NCBI RefSeq assembly: GCF_024746795.1
Contig: NZ_CP080524.1
Coordinates: 1,612,001 to 1,676,000, forward strand
DNA length: 64,000 nucleotides
Direction of reading: 5' to 3'
From: Mesorhizobium sp. AR10
GTDB lineage: Bacteria; Pseudomonadota; Alphaproteobacteria; Rhizobiales; Rhizobiaceae
Part shown: positions 43,052 to 53,242 of the stretch, piece by piece
How positions within the stretch are numbered: the first letter of the stretch is position 1
Layout of the letters: each line of letters opens with the position of its first letter
Made by a program: the position numbers and the translations under genes
Notes under the pieces: model-generated
The model's input: the letters and a program-made list of their open reading frames with translations, nothing else
Databases searched by the model: none
What the model was told of the DNA's origin: nothing

Positions 43052-44518
43052 ATGTCTTCCTTGCTCGTACTCGCCATTGTCATTGCCATCGGCCTGGTTG
43101 CATTCTTCATCGGCCGGCAGCGTGCCGCCGTGCAGGATGATGGTCGGGTCAAGCCGCATTCGCGTGCCCACTATCACGGCTGGTGGGCTTTCCTGCTTGC
43201 TGTCCTGCCCGCCGTTCTGCTGCTTGTCGTCTGGACCATTGGCTCTTCCGTCTATCTCGACCGGCACATTCACGCTGCCTTGCCCGAGCGCACCGTCGAC
43301 AGCAAGGTTGCCAGCGAGGCGCTCGACGTGAGCCTGGTGAAGAGCCTGGCCAAAGGCCTGCGCAAGCTTGATGCCAACACACAGGCCGCGCTGCCCGCCA
43401 CCTTCGCCGAATTGCAGCCGCTGCTCGCCGCTAAGGGTGTGGCACTGGCAAGCGATACACAGGATTACATGATCCCGATCGCCGTCGAGGCGAACCAGGT
43501 CCAGGACAGGCTCGGCCTGTTCGGTGCTGCCGTCATCCTCATTTTGTCGATCGCCGGCGCCTTCTATGCCCTCAGGCAGATCGCACCGCGTGCAAGGGCG
43601 CGCAACAATGTCGAGAAGCTGATGCTGTGGGGGCTGCTCGCCGCCTCGACCATCGCCATCCTGACCACCGTCGGGATCGTGCTTTCGATGCTGTTCCAGA
43701 CGATCACCTTTTTCGAAAGCGTGTCGCCGATGAGTTTCTTCTTCGGCACGGTTTGGGATCCGCGTTTCGCCGCAGCCGGTTCGGGCGGCAGCCAGGGCCA
43801 GTTCGGTCTGATTCCGCTTCTGGCCGGCACGCTCTATATCGCCGCCGTCGCACTGCTGGTGGCGGTGCCGGTCGGGCTGATGTCGGCGGTCTATATGGCC
43901 GAGTATGCGTCGCCCAAGGTGCGCTCGGTGGTCAAGCCGGCGCTTGAACTGCTCGCCGGCATACCGACCATCGTCTACGGCATCTTCGCGGTCGTCACGC
44001 TCGGGCCGTTCCTGCGCGACCTGTCCGCGGCGCTCACCGGCGGTTCGCCCTTCATCCAGGGCCAGAGCATCTTCACCGCCGGCCTGGTCATGGGTGTCAT
44101 GCTGATCCCGGTCGTGTCCTCGCTGTCCGACGACATCATCACCGCGGTGCCGCGCGCCATGCGCGACGGCTCGCTCGGCCTCGGTGCGACGCGTTCCGAG
44201 ACGATCAAGCGCGTCATCCTGCCGGCAGCACTTCCCGGCATCGTCGGCGCCATCCTGTTGACCGCCTCGCGCGCCATCGGCGAAACGATGATCGTCGTGC
44301 TGGCGGCGGGCGTCGCCGCCAATCTCACCATCAACCCGTTCGAGGCGATGACGACCATCACCGTCAAGATCGTCAATCAGCTGACGGGCGATCTCGAGTT
44401 CAATTCTCCGCAGACGCTGGTCGCCTTCGCGCTCGGCCTGACACTGTTCGCGCTGACGCTGGTGATGAACATCGTCGCGCTCTACATCGTGCGCAAGTAC
44501 CGGGAGCAGTACGAATGA
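43052..44518 (+). CDS. pstC: Phosphate ABC transporter permease PstC
   Basis: 488 residues, longer than many PstC (about 300-340) because of an N-terminal two-helix extension with a periplasmic part (residues about 65-165). The permease domain has the EAA-like loop SLGLGATRSETIKRVILPAALPGI and AIGETMIVVLAAG. It forms the channel with PstA. ATG at 43052 follows TTGGGGTGGGTC. Stop overlaps pstA start by 4 bp (ATGA), indicating translational coupling. Confidence 0.93.
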   Translation: MSSLLVLAIVIAIGLVAFFIGRQRAAVQDDGRVKPHSRAHYHGWWAFLLAVLPAVLLLVVWTIGSSVYLDRHIHAALPERTVDSKVASEALDVSLVKSLAKGLRKLDANTQAALPATFAELQPLLAAKGVALASDTQDYMIPIAVEANQVQDRLGLFGAAVILILSIAGAFYALRQIAPRARARNNVEKLMLWGLLAASTIAILTTVGIVLSMLFQTITFFESVSPMSFFFGTVWDPRFAAAGSGGSQGQFGLIPLLAGTLYIAAVALLVAVPVGLMSAVYMAEYASPKVRSVVKPALELLAGIPTIVYGIFAVVTLGPFLRDLSAALTGGSPFIQGQSIFTAGLVMGVMLIPVVSSLSDDIITAVPRAMRDGSLGLGATRSETIKRVILPAALPGIVGAILLTASRAIGETMIVVLAAGVAANLTINPFEAMTTITVKIVNQLTGDLEFNSPQTLVAFALGLTLFALTLVMNIVALYIVRKYREQYE

Positions 44519-45831
44519 CCGACATCCCCATGGACACGATGGCGGGTGCCGTTGCGCATCCCCGCCGCGACATCGGCCTGAAGGCCCGCTACGCCGCCGA
44601 ACGCCGCTTCCGCATCTACGGAGTCATGGCGATTTCCGTCGGCCTGGCATTCCTGGCCATCATGCTGATCACCATCGTCTCGAAGGGCTACACCGCCTTC
44701 TGGCAGACGACGGTGTCGCTGCCGATCTCCTTCGACGAGAAGGTGATCGATCCCTCCAACAAGCGCGCCACCGATCCGAGCGTGCTGATCAAGGCGAACT
44801 ATCCCAAGCTTGCCGAAAAGGCACTGATCGCCAAGCTCGGCATCAATCCCGACGACAAGCCGACGATCCAGAAGCTCAAGGGCTTCCTGTCCGAGGGCGC
44901 CCGCGTCCAGTTGCGCGACATCGTCGCCGCCGATCCGTCGGTGATCGGCTTGACGCGCGACGTCAACATTCTCGCTGCCGCCAATCTCGACTCGGCCTTC
45001 AAGGGCCAGATCGACCTCGGCGTCGAGGAAGCACGCCGCAAGGTTTCCGACCAGCAGATCGCCTGGATGAACAAGCTCAGGGCCGACGGCGCAATGGCAG
45101 AGCATTTCAACACCGGCCTGTTCACCTATGGTGCCTCCAGCCGCCCGGAAACCTCAGGCATGGGCGTGGCGATCATCGGCTCGTTCTACATGATGGTGAT
45201 CGTGCTGCTGCTGGCGCTGCCGATCGGCGTCGCCGCCTCCATCTATCTGGAGGAGTTCGCCAAGAAGAACCGCTTCACCGACCTGATCGAAGTCAACATC
45301 AACAATCTGGCCGCGGTGCCTTCGATCGTCTTCGGTCTGCTCGGCCTTGCGGTCTTCATCAACTTCCTCGGCATGCCGCGCTCCGCCGCCTTCGTCGGCG
45401 GCCTTGTGCTGACGCTGATGACGCTGCCGACGATCATCATCGCGACGCGCGCTGCCCTTGCCGCCGTGCCGCCGTCGATCCGCTCGGCAGCGCTTGGTCT
45501 CGGCGCCTCCAAGATGCAGATGGTGTTCCACCACATCCTGCCGCTTGCCGCCCCCGGCATCCTTACCGGCACCATCATCGGCCTGGCGCGTGCGCTCGGT
45601 GAAACCGCGCCGCTGCTGCTGATCGGCATGGTCGCCTTCGTCGCCGATTATCCGACGACACCTTTCGATCCGGCCACCGCGCTGCCGGTGCAGATCTATA
45701 TGTGGGCGAACGAGGCCGAACGCGCCTTCGTCGAGCGTATGTCGGGCGCCATCATCATCCTGCTCGTCTTCCTCATGGCCATGAACATCACCGCAATCGT
45801 GCTTCGGCGTCGGTTCGAGCGGCGCTGGTAG
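44515..45831 (+). CDS. pstA: Phosphate ABC transporter permease PstA
   Basis: 438 residues. After one N-terminal helix there is a large periplasmic insert (about 65-215), then the permease domain with [34 protein letters not shown] and the EAA-like loop [28 protein letters not shown]. The insert pairs with the long PstC form, as in other alphaproteobacteria. Overlaps pstC by 4 bp. Confidence 0.93.
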   Translation: MTDIPMDTMAGAVAHPRRDIGLKARYAAERRFRIYGVMAISVGLAFLAIMLITIVSKGYTAFWQTTVSLPISFDEKVIDPSNKRATDPSVLIKANYPKLAEKALIAKLGINPDDKPTIQKLKGFLSEGARVQLRDIVAADPSVIGLTRDVNILAAANLDSAFKGQIDLGVEEARRKVSDQQIAWMNKLRADGAMAEHFNTGLFTYGASSRPETSGMGVAIIGSFYMMVIVLLLALPIGVAASIYLEEFAKKNRFTDLIEVNINNLAAVPSIVFGLLGLAVFINFLGMPRSAAFVGGLVLTLMTLPTIIIATRAALAAVPPSIRSAALGLGASKMQMVFHHILPLAAPGILTGTIIGLARALGETAPLLLIGMVAFVADYPTTPFDPATALPVQIYMWANEAERAFVERMSGAIIILLVFLMAMNITAIVLRRRFERRW

Positions 45832-45848
45832 AAAAAAGGCATTTTGGT

Positions 45849-46673
45849 ATGAACATCATGACCGAACAGTCCCTTGAAAACGCAGTGGGCGACAAAATGA
45901 ACGCCAAGTCGAACGAAGTGATCAAGATGCGCGGCGACAAGGTCGGCGTGTTCTACGGCGACAAGCAGGCGCTGTTCGACGTCAATCTCGACGTCCGCCT
46001 CAACCAGGTGACGGCGCTGATCGGCCCCTCCGGTTGCGGCAAGTCCACCTTCCTGCGTTGCCTCAACCGCATGAACGACACAATCGACTCGGCGCGGGTG
46101 ACCGGCAAGATCACGCTGGACGAAGAGGATATCTACGACAAGAACATCGACGTCGTCGAACTCAGGGCGCGTGTCGGCATGGTGTTCCAGAAGCCCAATC
46201 CGTTCCCGAAGTCGATCTATGAGAACGTCGCCTATGGCCCGCGCATCCACGGACTGGCAAAGCGTAAGGCTGACATGGACCAGATCGTCGAATCGAGTCT
46301 GAAGAAGGCGGCGATCTGGAACGAGGTCAAAGACCGCTTGCAGGAGGCAGGCACCGGCCTTTCCGGCGGCCAGCAGCAACGTCTGTGCATCGCGCGCGCC
46401 ATCGCCGTGTCGCCCGAGGTGATCCTGATGGACGAGCCCTGTTCGGCACTCGATCCGATCGCCACGGCTCGCGTCGAGGAACTAATCGACGAACTGCGCC
46501 AGAACTACACGATCGTCATCGTCACCCACTCGATGCAGCAGGCGGCGCGCGTGTCGCAGCGCACGGCGATGTTCCATCTCGGCTATCTGGTCGAGGAGGG
46601 CGCCACCGACAAGATGTTCACCAACCCCGACGACAAGCGCACCCAGGACTACATCACCGGCCGGTTCGGCTGA
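45849..46673 (+). CDS. pstB: Phosphate ABC transporter ATP-binding protein PstB
   Basis: 274 residues. Walker [10 protein letters not shown], signature [14 protein letters not shown], Walker [15 protein letters not shown]-loop in [11 protein letters not shown]. Start at 45849 (MNIMTEQ); a Met at 45858 is an alternative. It powers PstCA import and takes part in signalling with PhoU. Confidence 0.95.
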   Translation: MNIMTEQSLENAVGDKMNAKSNEVIKMRGDKVGVFYGDKQALFDVNLDVRLNQVTALIGPSGCGKSTFLRCLNRMNDTIDSARVTGKITLDEEDIYDKNIDVVELRARVGMVFQKPNPFPKSIYENVAYGPRIHGLAKRKADMDQIVESSLKKAAIWNEVKDRLQEAGTGLSGGQQQRLCIARAIAVSPEVILMDEPCSALDPIATARVEELIDELRQNYTIVIVTHSMQQAARVSQRTAMFHLGYLVEEGATDKMFTNPDDKRTQDYITGRFG

Positions 46674-46714
46674 GCGGTTCTGACAGCGAAGTTTCAGACA
46701 CGAGGACGAAGATC

Positions 46715-47422
46715 ATGGGTGAACATACCGTCGCGTCGTTCGATGAGGATCTGGAGCAGATCAGCCAGCTGATCCGCGACATGGGCGACCTGGCCCGCTC
46801 GATGGTCAGCGGCTCGACCAAGGCGCTGCTCAATTCGGACAACGCATTGGCGCAGCGTGTCGTTTCCGACGACGCCATCATGGATGCGCGTCAGCGCGAG
46901 CTCGACGACCGCGCCATCACGCTAATCGCCAAGCGCCAGCCGATGGCCAACGACCTGCGTGCGGTCGTCGGCTCGATCCGCATGGCTGGCGATCTCGAAC
47001 GTATCGGCGACCTTGCCAAGAACATCGCCAAGCGCGTCGGCACCGTCGGCCTCAGCGTCACGCCGCGCGACCTCTCGCACTCCATCGATGTGATGGCGCA
47101 GCTGGTGCTGGTCCAGGTGCAAGGGGTCATCGAGGAATATGCAGCCGCGGACGCAGCAGCGCTCGCCACGCTCAGGAACAACGACGAGCGCATCGACGTC
47201 AAATACACCTCGGTGTTTCGCGAGCTTTTGACCTACATGATGGAAGACCCGCGCAACATCACCGCATGCACGCATCTGTTGTTCTGCGCCAAGAATCTCG
47301 AGCGCATCGGCGACCATGTCACCAACATCGCCGAAAACGCCTACTATGTGCTGACCGGTTCACAATTGCCTGCCAATCGTCCCAAGCAGGACGAAACGGC
47401 GATGTCCGCGCCGGCGGCATGA
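46715..47422 (+). CDS. phoU: Phosphate signalling protein PhoU
   Basis: 235 residues, two three-helix bundles with the metal-binding motifs DLERIGDLAKNIAKR and NLERIGDHVTNIAEN. It links Pst to the phosphate two-component system and limits uptake. ATG at 46715 after CGAGGACGAAGATC. Confidence 0.95.
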   Translation: MGEHTVASFDEDLEQISQLIRDMGDLARSMVSGSTKALLNSDNALAQRVVSDDAIMDARQRELDDRAITLIAKRQPMANDLRAVVGSIRMAGDLERIGDLAKNIAKRVGTVGLSVTPRDLSHSIDVMAQLVLVQVQGVIEEYAAADAAALATLRNNDERIDVKYTSVFRELLTYMMEDPRNITACTHLLFCAKNLERIGDHVTNIAENAYYVLTGSQLPANRPKQDETAMSAPAA

Positions 47423-47438
47423 CAGGGGTGACCAGTCG

Positions 47439-48128
47439 ATGATCGCGCCACGCATCATGGTGGTGGAGGACGAGGAGCCGCTAGGCGTGCTGCTCCGCTA
47501 CAATCTCGAATCCGAGGGCTACCAGGTCGAGGTGGTGACGCGCGGCGACGAGGCTGAAATCCGGCTGCAGGAAAACGTCCCCGATCTTCTGGTGCTGGAC
47601 TGGATGGTGCCAGCGGTTTCCGGCATCGAGCTTTGTCGGCGCCTCAGGATGCGGCCGGAAACCGAACGGCTGCCGATCATCATGCTGACCGCGCGCGGCG
47701 AGGAGAGCGACCGGGTGCGCGGCCTCTCGACGGGGGCCGACGACTATCTGGTCAAACCGTTCTCGACGCCGGAATTCATGGCCAGGGTGAAGGCGTTGCT
47801 GCGTCGCGCCAAGCCGGAAGTGCTGTCCAGTGTGCTGAAGGTCGGCGATATCGTGCTCGATCGCGAATCGCACCGGGTCTATCGCAAGAAGAGCGAAATC
47901 CGGCTCGGGCCGACCGAATTCCGGCTGCTCGAATTCATGATGCGGCATCCCGGCCGGGTGTTCTCGCGCAGCCAACTGCTCGACAATGTCTGGGGTGAGA
48001 CGATCTACATCGACGAACGCACGGTGGATGTGCATGTCGGCAGGCTGCGCAAGGCGGTCAACAATGGCCGCATGCCCGACGTCATCCGGACGATCCGTGG
48101 TGCGGGATACGCGATCAGGGAAGACTAG
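47439..48128 (+). CDS. phoB: Phosphate response regulator PhoB (OmpR family)
   Basis: 229 residues. REC domain has MVVEDEEPLG and LLVLDWMVP with the phosphoacceptor Asp54; the C-terminal winged helix has SQLLDNVWGETIYIDERTVDVHVGRLRKAVN. It binds Pho boxes including the one upstream of pstS. Its sensor phoR is not adjacent here. Starts 16 bp after phoU and is likely the last gene of the operon. Confidence 0.95.
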   Translation: MIAPRIMVVEDEEPLGVLLRYNLESEGYQVEVVTRGDEAEIRLQENVPDLLVLDWMVPAVSGIELCRRLRMRPETERLPIIMLTARGEESDRVRGLSTGADDYLVKPFSTPEFMARVKALLRRAKPEVLSSVLKVGDIVLDRESHRVYRKKSEIRLGPTEFRLLEFMMRHPGRVFSRSQLLDNVWGETIYIDERTVDVHVGRLRKAVNNGRMPDVIRTIRGAGYAIRED

Positions 48129-48143
48129 TCGCCCGGTTTGAAT

Positions 48144-49388
48144 TCAGGCCACGTTCTTTCCGGTGACCGTTCGGGCCTGCGCGCCTGGTGCGAAAATCTC
48201 CTGGTCGACGAAGCTCAGCGCCCGCATGGCGCAGCCTTCGCGGATCAGCGGCAGTTCATTCGGCTCGGTGTCGAAGGAGATCGATTTCGAATGCTGGCCG
48301 CCGGCCGTCTGGGCGATGGCCTCGCGCAGTGCCGGCTCGATCAGGTCGAAAGCGGCGGCGCTGACGCCGACCATGGCGACCGGCGCCGGATCGATCAGCG
48401 CAAACAGGCTGCCGAGACCGAAGCCCAGCGCTTCACCAGCCTTGCGGTAGGCCTCGCGCTCCGGCCCGTCTTTCTCACGTGCCGCAGCTGCCAGAGTTCG
48501 CATGTCGGCGTCGCTGACGTCGGCGACCGGCTCGGCGTCCTCGCCCAATTGCCTGGCGTTGCGCCAGATGGCGTAGTTGCCGGCATAGGCCTCGACGCAG
48601 CCGCGCCGCCCACAACGGCAAAGCGCGCCGCCCGGGCGATGGATCATATGGCCGAACTCGCCGCCCGAGGAATGGGTGCCGGTGAACAACTCTCCCTTCA
48701 GCACCAGCCCCATGCCGATGCCGTGCGAGAGCAGGATGGCGATGAAGTCGTCACGGTAGCGGTCGGGATCGCGCCACTGCAGCGCCACCGCCATCATGTT
48801 GCAGTCGTTTTCCATCGTGGCCGGAATGCCGAATTCGGCCTCCAGTATGTCGGCGAAAGCAATGTCGGTCAGCGGCGTGATCGGTGACCACAGCATGGCG
48901 CGCGCGTGGGAATCGGTGATGCCCTGAATGCCCATCGCAATGCGGGCGATGCTGTGGACGTCGAGATCGGCGTCTTCGAGCCGGCGGCGGACGATGGCGA
49001 CGCATTCCCCGATCAGTTCGTCGCGCGGCATGCTCAGCGTGTCCAGCCGGCGCTGTTCCTCGGCGACCAGCTGGCCGGCATAGTCGATGACGGCGACGGA
49101 AAGGAAGTTGAGCGACAGCACCACGGTCATGACCGCCGCGGCTTCCGGATTGAGGCCAAGGCCGACTTGCGGGCGGCCGCGTTTCAGCGCGACAGCCTCG
49201 CTGGCCTTGCTCTCGGCCAGGATGCCTTCCCCGATTAGGTCCGAGGAAATCGCCGATATGGTCGAATGGCTGAGACCGGTGGTTGCGGCGATCTCCGTGC
49301 GCGACGGCTGGCCGGCCCGGCGCACGGCCGAAAGCACCATCGCCCGGTTGCGCCGGCGCAAGTCGTCGTGGCGGATTCCAACCGACAT
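48144..49388 (-). CDS. ROK-family transcriptional repressor (XylR/NagC type)
   Basis: 414 residues. N-terminal HTH GQPSRTEIAATTGLSHSTISAISSDL precedes the ROK domain with GMGLVLKGELFTGTHSSGGEFGHM and the zinc motif CRCGRRGCVEAY. ROK repressors release DNA when sugar or sugar phosphate binds. The divergent xylFHG operon and two matching inverted repeats at 49593-49615 and 49677-49699 make it the likely xylose-responsive repressor. Starts at 49388. Confidence 0.9.
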   Translation of the reverse strand: MSVGIRHDDLRRRNRAMVLSAVRRAGQPSRTEIAATTGLSHSTISAISSDLIGEGILAESKASEAVALKRGRPQVGLGLNPEAAAVMTVVLSLNFLSVAVIDYAGQLVAEEQRRLDTLSMPRDELIGECVAIVRRRLEDADLDVHSIARIAMGIQGITDSHARAMLWSPITPLTDIAFADILEAEFGIPATMENDCNMMAVALQWRDPDRYRDDFIAILLSHGIGMGLVLKGELFTGTHSSGGEFGHMIHRPGGALCRCGRRGCVEAYAGNYAIWRNARQLGEDAEPVADVSDADMRTLAAAAREKDGPEREAYRKAGEALGFGLGSLFALIDPAPVAMVGVSAAAFDLIEPALREAIAQTAGGQHSKSISFDTEPNELPLIREGCAMRALSFVDQEIFAPGAQARTVTGKNVA

Positions 49389-49451
49389 GGTTCTGTCTTC
49401 CTCCCGGTCGTCGTCGCGGCCTCTCTTGATCGTATAGGCCGTCGGCGACGC

Positions 49452-49495
49452 CTAAAGTGCGTTGCGTCTGAATGGACTCACGCGACGCATTTTAG
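49452..49495. repeat. Palindromic extragenic repeat, first of a pair
   Basis: CTAAAGTGCGTTGCGT (49452-49467) against ACGCGACGCATTTTAG (49480-49495); 14 of 16 positions pair. The arrangement is typical of repeated palindromes in Mesorhizobium; I recognise the type but did not search for copies. Confidence 0.6.
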
Positions 49496-49509
49496 GGTAT
49501 AGTTCCTGT

Positions 49510-49553
49510 GCGTGTCGTCATCCCAAAACCACTGCGCACTTTGGGCGACACGC
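49510..49553. repeat. Palindromic extragenic repeat, same family as 8778-8824
   Basis: GCGTGTCG (49510-49517) pairs with CGACACGC (49546-49553), with inner CCCAAAA/TTTGGG parts in the same positions as in the element at 8778. Confidence 0.65.
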
Positions 49554-49592
49554 CGTAGCAAATATTGGCAGAAGCAGGGGAGCCTGTCATTA

Positions 49593-49615
49593 TTTATTCC
49601 GAGCCTCGAAAAAAA
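49593..49615. promoter_or_regulatory. Candidate ROK operator 1
   Basis: TTTATTCCG (49593-49601), AGCCT, CGAAAAAAA (49607-49615): 7 of 9 pairs, same size and spacing as operator 2. Confidence 0.6.
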
Positions 49616-49649
49616 GTCACCAGCACATCAAAATCCATCAGAATCGATG

Positions 49650-49678
49650 TTGACAGTGCTCTGGTGTTAGATCAGTAT
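49650..49678 (+). promoter_or_regulatory. Predicted sigma-70-type promoter of xylFHG
   Basis: TTGACA (49650-49655), 17 bp, CAGTAT (49673-49678). The consensus -35 and overlap of -10 with operator 2 (49677) fit a repressor-controlled promoter. Confidence 0.6.
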
Positions 49679-49699
49679 TTTTTCGGGGCTCGAAAAAAT
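49677..49699. promoter_or_regulatory. Candidate ROK operator 2, perfect inverted repeat
   Basis: ATTTTTTCG (49677-49685), GGGCT, CGAAAAAAT (49691-49699): exact 9-bp complement. Overlaps the -10 region and lies 63 bp before xylF. The A/T-rich arms with CG next to the centre resemble NagC/Mlc-type operators. Confidence 0.7.
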
Positions 49700-49761
49700 A
49701 GAGCCTTGTGCCGGCCTTCGGGCCAGTTTGGTCGCGCCGCACGCGGCGCAGGGAGGATATT

Positions 49762-50802
49762 ATGAAGAGATTCGCAGCCGCCATCCTGGCGGGTGTCGCC
49801 ATGTCGCTGACGCTCGCGTCGGTCGCCCAGGCGAAGGACAAGGTCATTGGCGTTTCGTGGTCGAACTTCCAGGAAGAGCGTTGGAAGACCGACGAAGCCG
49901 CGATGAAAGCGGCGATCGAGGCCGCCGGCGACAAGTATATTTCCGCCGACGCGCAGTCCAATCCCGGCAAGCAGCTGACCGACGTCGAGAGCCTGATTTC
50001 GCAAGGCGCCAACGCGCTCATCATCCTTGCGCAGGACGCCTCGGCCATCGGGCCGGCGGTGCAGAAGGCGCTGGATGAAGGCATCCCGGTCGTCGGCTAT
50101 GACCGGCTGATCGAAAACAAGGATGTGTTCTATCTGACCTTCGACAACAAGGAAGTCGGCCGCATGCAGGCCCGCGAAGTGTTCAAGGTGAAGCCGGAAG
50201 GCAATTACGTCTTCATCAAGGGCTCGGGTGCCGATCCGAATGCCGATTTCCTGTTCGCCGGCTCCATGGAAGTGCTGAAGGACGCCATCGACAGCGGCAA
50301 GATCAAGAATGTCGGCGAGGCCTATACGGACGGCTGGCTGCCGGCCAACGCCCAGAAGAACATGGAGCAGTTCCTGACCGCCAACGACAACAAGGTCGAT
50401 GCGGTGGTTGCAGCCAATGACGGCACCGCCGGCGGTGTCGTCGCCGCTCTGACGGCGCAAGGGCTGGCAGGATCGGTTCCGGTGTCGGGCCAGGATGGCG
50501 ACCATGCCGCACTGAACCGCGTTGCATTGGGCACGCAGACCGTGTCGGTGTGGAAGGATGCACGCGAACTCGGCAAGAACGCCGCCGAGATCGCCTCGCA
50601 GCTGGCCGCTGGCACTGCGCTCGACAAGATCCCGAACGCCGTGAAGTTCACGACGCCTGGCGGCAACGAGACCAACTCGCTGTTCCTGACGCCGATCGCG
50701 ATCACCAAGGACAACCTCAACGTCGTCATCGATGCCGGCTGGATCAAGAAGGACGAGGTCTGTGCGGGCGTCGCCGCGGGCAGCGTCGCGGCCTGTAACT
50801 AA
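49762..50802 (+). CDS. xylF: Xylose ABC transporter, substrate-binding protein XylF
   Basis: 346 residues. Signal peptide [23 protein letters not shown], then [24 protein letters not shown] and [67 protein letters not shown], closely parallel to E. coli XylF in order and wording. It captures xylose in the periplasm. GGGAGGATATT is the RBS before ATG 49762. Followed by a strong hairpin. Confidence 0.92.
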   Translation: MKRFAAAILAGVAMSLTLASVAQAKDKVIGVSWSNFQEERWKTDEAAMKAAIEAAGDKYISADAQSNPGKQLTDVESLISQGANALIILAQDASAIGPAVQKALDEGIPVVGYDRLIENKDVFYLTFDNKEVGRMQAREVFKVKPEGNYVFIKGSGADPNADFLFAGSMEVLKDAIDSGKIKNVGEAYTDGWLPANAQKNMEQFLTANDNKVDAVVAANDGTAGGVVAALTAQGLAGSVPVSGQDGDHAALNRVALGTQTVSVWKDARELGKNAAEIASQLAAGTALDKIPNAVKFTTPGGNETNSLFLTPIAITKDNLNVVIDAGWIKKDEVCAGVAAGSVAACN

Positions 50803-50831
50803 AACCGAACCGGATCCCGGTTCGATCTCGG

Positions 50832-50855
50832 CGCCGCGGCTCCAAAGCCGCGGCG
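50832..50855 (+). promoter_or_regulatory. Intercistronic hairpin between xylF and xylH
   Basis: CGCCGCGGCT (50832-50841) pairs with AGCCGCGGCG (50846-50855) around a 4-nt loop, then TTTCTC. Likely attenuator or 3' stabiliser that lets the binding protein be made in excess. Confidence 0.65.
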
Positions 50856-50951
50856 TTTCTCAAGGGGCTTTCCGCTTCAAATGACTGCGGAAAGCAAATA
50901 GCATCGTGTTTCCGGCATCCGCGCCAGACGGCAAACCGGTGGGAGGACATC

Positions 50952-52280
50952 ATGACCGACACTGCCAACACGCCGGTCGCCAATACGCCGGCAGACCGGG
51001 CGCGTGCATCCGAACTCAGCACCGTCGGACGCTTCCTCAAGGCAACCGAGCTCGACACGCGCATGCTCGGCATGGTGGGCGCGTTGCTCGTCATCTGGGT
51101 GGGCATTCACATCCTGTCGGGCGGGCTTTTCCTGACGCCGCGCAATCTCTGGAACCTGTCGGTGCAGACCTCCTCGGTCGCGATCATGGCGACCGGCATG
51201 GTGCTGGTCATCGTCATGCGCAACATCGACCTTTCGGTTGGTTCCGTCGAAGGCGTGATCGGTATGATCATGGGCGTGGCACAGGCCGAATTCCTCATTC
51301 GCGTCATCGGCTTCCAACTTGGAGATCCCTGGCTCTGGATCATCGCGCTGACCGCCGGCGTGGTGCTCGGTCTCCTGATCGGCGCATTCCAGGGCTTCAT
51401 CATAGCCTATCTCGAAGTTCCTGCCTTCATCGTAACGCTGGGCGGCCTGCTGGTCTGGCGCGGCGCAGCCTGGCTGGTAACCAACGGGCGCACGGTCGCG
51501 CCACTCGACGCCACCTTCCAGCTCATGGGCGGCGGACCACGGGGTTCGATCGGCGCCACTGCCAGCTGGATCGTCGGCGTCGTCGCTTGTGCGGCGGTTG
51601 CCTTCGCGCTGCTCAACGGCCGGTCGCAGCGCAAACGGTTCAAGTTCCCGTTGCGTCCCGTGTGGGCCGAGACCTTGCTTGGCGTGGTTGCTTGCGTTGC
51701 CATTCTTGGCGCCGTCTGGATCGCCAATTCCTATCCCTGGCCGATCGGCATCGTGCGCCAGTACGCCCTGCAGAACGGCATCACCCTTCCCGAAGGCGGT
51801 TTGTTCATCGCCCATGGCATCGCCATACCGGTGCTGATGGCGATCACCGTCGGCATCGTCATGACCTTCATCACCAAGCGCACCCGCTTCGGCCGCTATG
51901 TCTTCGCCATTGGCGGTAATCCGGAGGCCGCCGAACTTGCCGGCATCAACACACGCTGGGTGACCATGAAGGTGTTCATGATCATGGGCGTGTTGGCCGC
52001 GATCAGCGCGGCGATCTCGTCGGCCCGTCTCAACGCGTCGACCAATGCGCTGGGCACGCTGGACGAACTCCTGGTCATCGCTGCTGCCGTCATCGGCGGC
52101 ACGTCGCTGGCGGGCGGCGCCGGAACGGTGATGGGCGCCATGCTCGGGGCGCTGCTGATGCAGTCGCTGCAGTCGGGAATGGTGCTGCTCGGCATCGACT
52201 CGCCGCTGCAGAGCATAGTCGTCGGCGCGGTGCTCGTCGTTGCCGTCTGGCTCGACACCGTCTACCGCAAGCGGGTCTAG
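50952..52280 (+). CDS. xylH: Xylose ABC transporter permease XylH
   Basis: 442 residues, one long permease of the CUT2 class with about ten helices. Contains [14 protein letters not shown] near TM2-3 and [15 protein letters not shown], the family interaction motif, then [29 protein letters not shown] at the end. ATG at 50952 after GGGAGGACATC. Confidence 0.92.
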   Translation: MTDTANTPVANTPADRARASELSTVGRFLKATELDTRMLGMVGALLVIWVGIHILSGGLFLTPRNLWNLSVQTSSVAIMATGMVLVIVMRNIDLSVGSVEGVIGMIMGVAQAEFLIRVIGFQLGDPWLWIIALTAGVVLGLLIGAFQGFIIAYLEVPAFIVTLGGLLVWRGAAWLVTNGRTVAPLDATFQLMGGGPRGSIGATASWIVGVVACAAVAFALLNGRSQRKRFKFPLRPVWAETLLGVVACVAILGAVWIANSYPWPIGIVRQYALQNGITLPEGGLFIAHGIAIPVLMAITVGIVMTFITKRTRFGRYVFAIGGNPEAAELAGINTRWVTMKVFMIMGVLAAISAAISSARLNASTNALGTLDELLVIAAAVIGGTSLAGGAGTVMGAMLGALLMQSLQSGMVLLGIDSPLQSIVVGAVLVVAVWLDTVYRKRV

Positions 52281-52294
52281 GGAGGAGAACGATC

Positions 52295-53092
52295 ATGGAA
52301 AAAACTGCTCCCACAGGCACGCCGCTGATCGACATGCGCAACATCTCGATCGCCTTCGGCGGCATTCGCGCGGTCGACGATGCCTCCGTCGATCTTTTCC
52401 CGGGCGAGGTCATGGCGCTGCTCGGCCACAACGGCGCAGGCAAATCGACGCTGATCAAGATCCTGTCGGGCGCCTACAAACGCGACGCGGGGCAGATCTT
52501 CGTCAATGGCCAGGAGGCCGCGATCTCCAATCCACGCGATGCCAAGAAATATGGCATCGAGACGATCTACCAGACGCTGGCGCTTGCCGACAATGTCGAC
52601 GCCGCCGCCAACCTCTTCCTCGGCCGCGAGCTGATGACCGGCTGGGGCACGCTCGATGACGTCGCCATGGAGGCCGAGGCCCGCAAGGTGATGGGCAGGC
52701 TCAATCCGCGCTTCCAACGCTTCAAGGAGCCGGTGGTAAAGCTGTCGGGCGGCCAGCGGCAGTCGGTGGCGATTGCGCGCGCCATCCTGTTCAATGCCCG
52801 CATCCTGATCATGGACGAGCCGACGGCGGCACTCGGGCCGCAGGAAACGGCGCAGGTCGGCGAACTGGTCAAGCAGCTCAAGGCCGACGGCATCGGCATC
52901 TTCCTGATCAGCCACGACATTCATGATGTGTTCGAACTCGCCGACCGTGTCTGCGTGATGAAGAACGGCCAGGTCGTGGGCACGGCGCGCACCACCGATG
53001 TTACCCAGGACGAGGTGCTCGGCATGATCATCCTGGGCAAATGTCCGCCCGGCGCCATTCCCGGGCCGGGCGCGCTCAAGATCGCCGCCTGA
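52295..53092 (+). CDS. xylG: Xylose-type ABC transporter ATP-binding protein, single-domain form
   Basis: 265 residues with one ABC domain only: Walker [10 protein letters not shown], signature [14 protein letters not shown], Walker [15 protein letters not shown]-loop ISHDIH. Usual XylG/RbsA are about 500 residues with two ABC domains, but rhizobial FrcA-like proteins are single, so a homodimer is expected. It follows xylH by 14 bp with GGGAGGAGAACG as RBS. A terminator was not seen; the next gene starts 150 bp later. Confidence 0.88.
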   Translation: MEKTAPTGTPLIDMRNISIAFGGIRAVDDASVDLFPGEVMALLGHNGAGKSTLIKILSGAYKRDAGQIFVNGQEAAISNPRDAKKYGIETIYQTLALADNVDAAANLFLGRELMTGWGTLDDVAMEAEARKVMGRLNPRFQRFKEPVVKLSGGQRQSVAIARAILFNARILIMDEPTAALGPQETAQVGELVKQLKADGIGIFLISHDIHDVFELADRVCVMKNGQVVGTARTTDVTQDEVLGMIILGKCPPGAIPGPGALKIAA

Positions 53093-53242
53093 AGGTGCTG
53101 TCTCTGGCCTGACCACGTCTAGTAAGCCGGCTAATTCTCGGCGATGTGATATGCCAGCCGTCACGATGATTTGGCCGCGCCATTGTGTTGCCGCGGGGAC
53201 TTGCCCATAAAGGCCCGAAACCGTCATGGGCCGCATCCTCCG

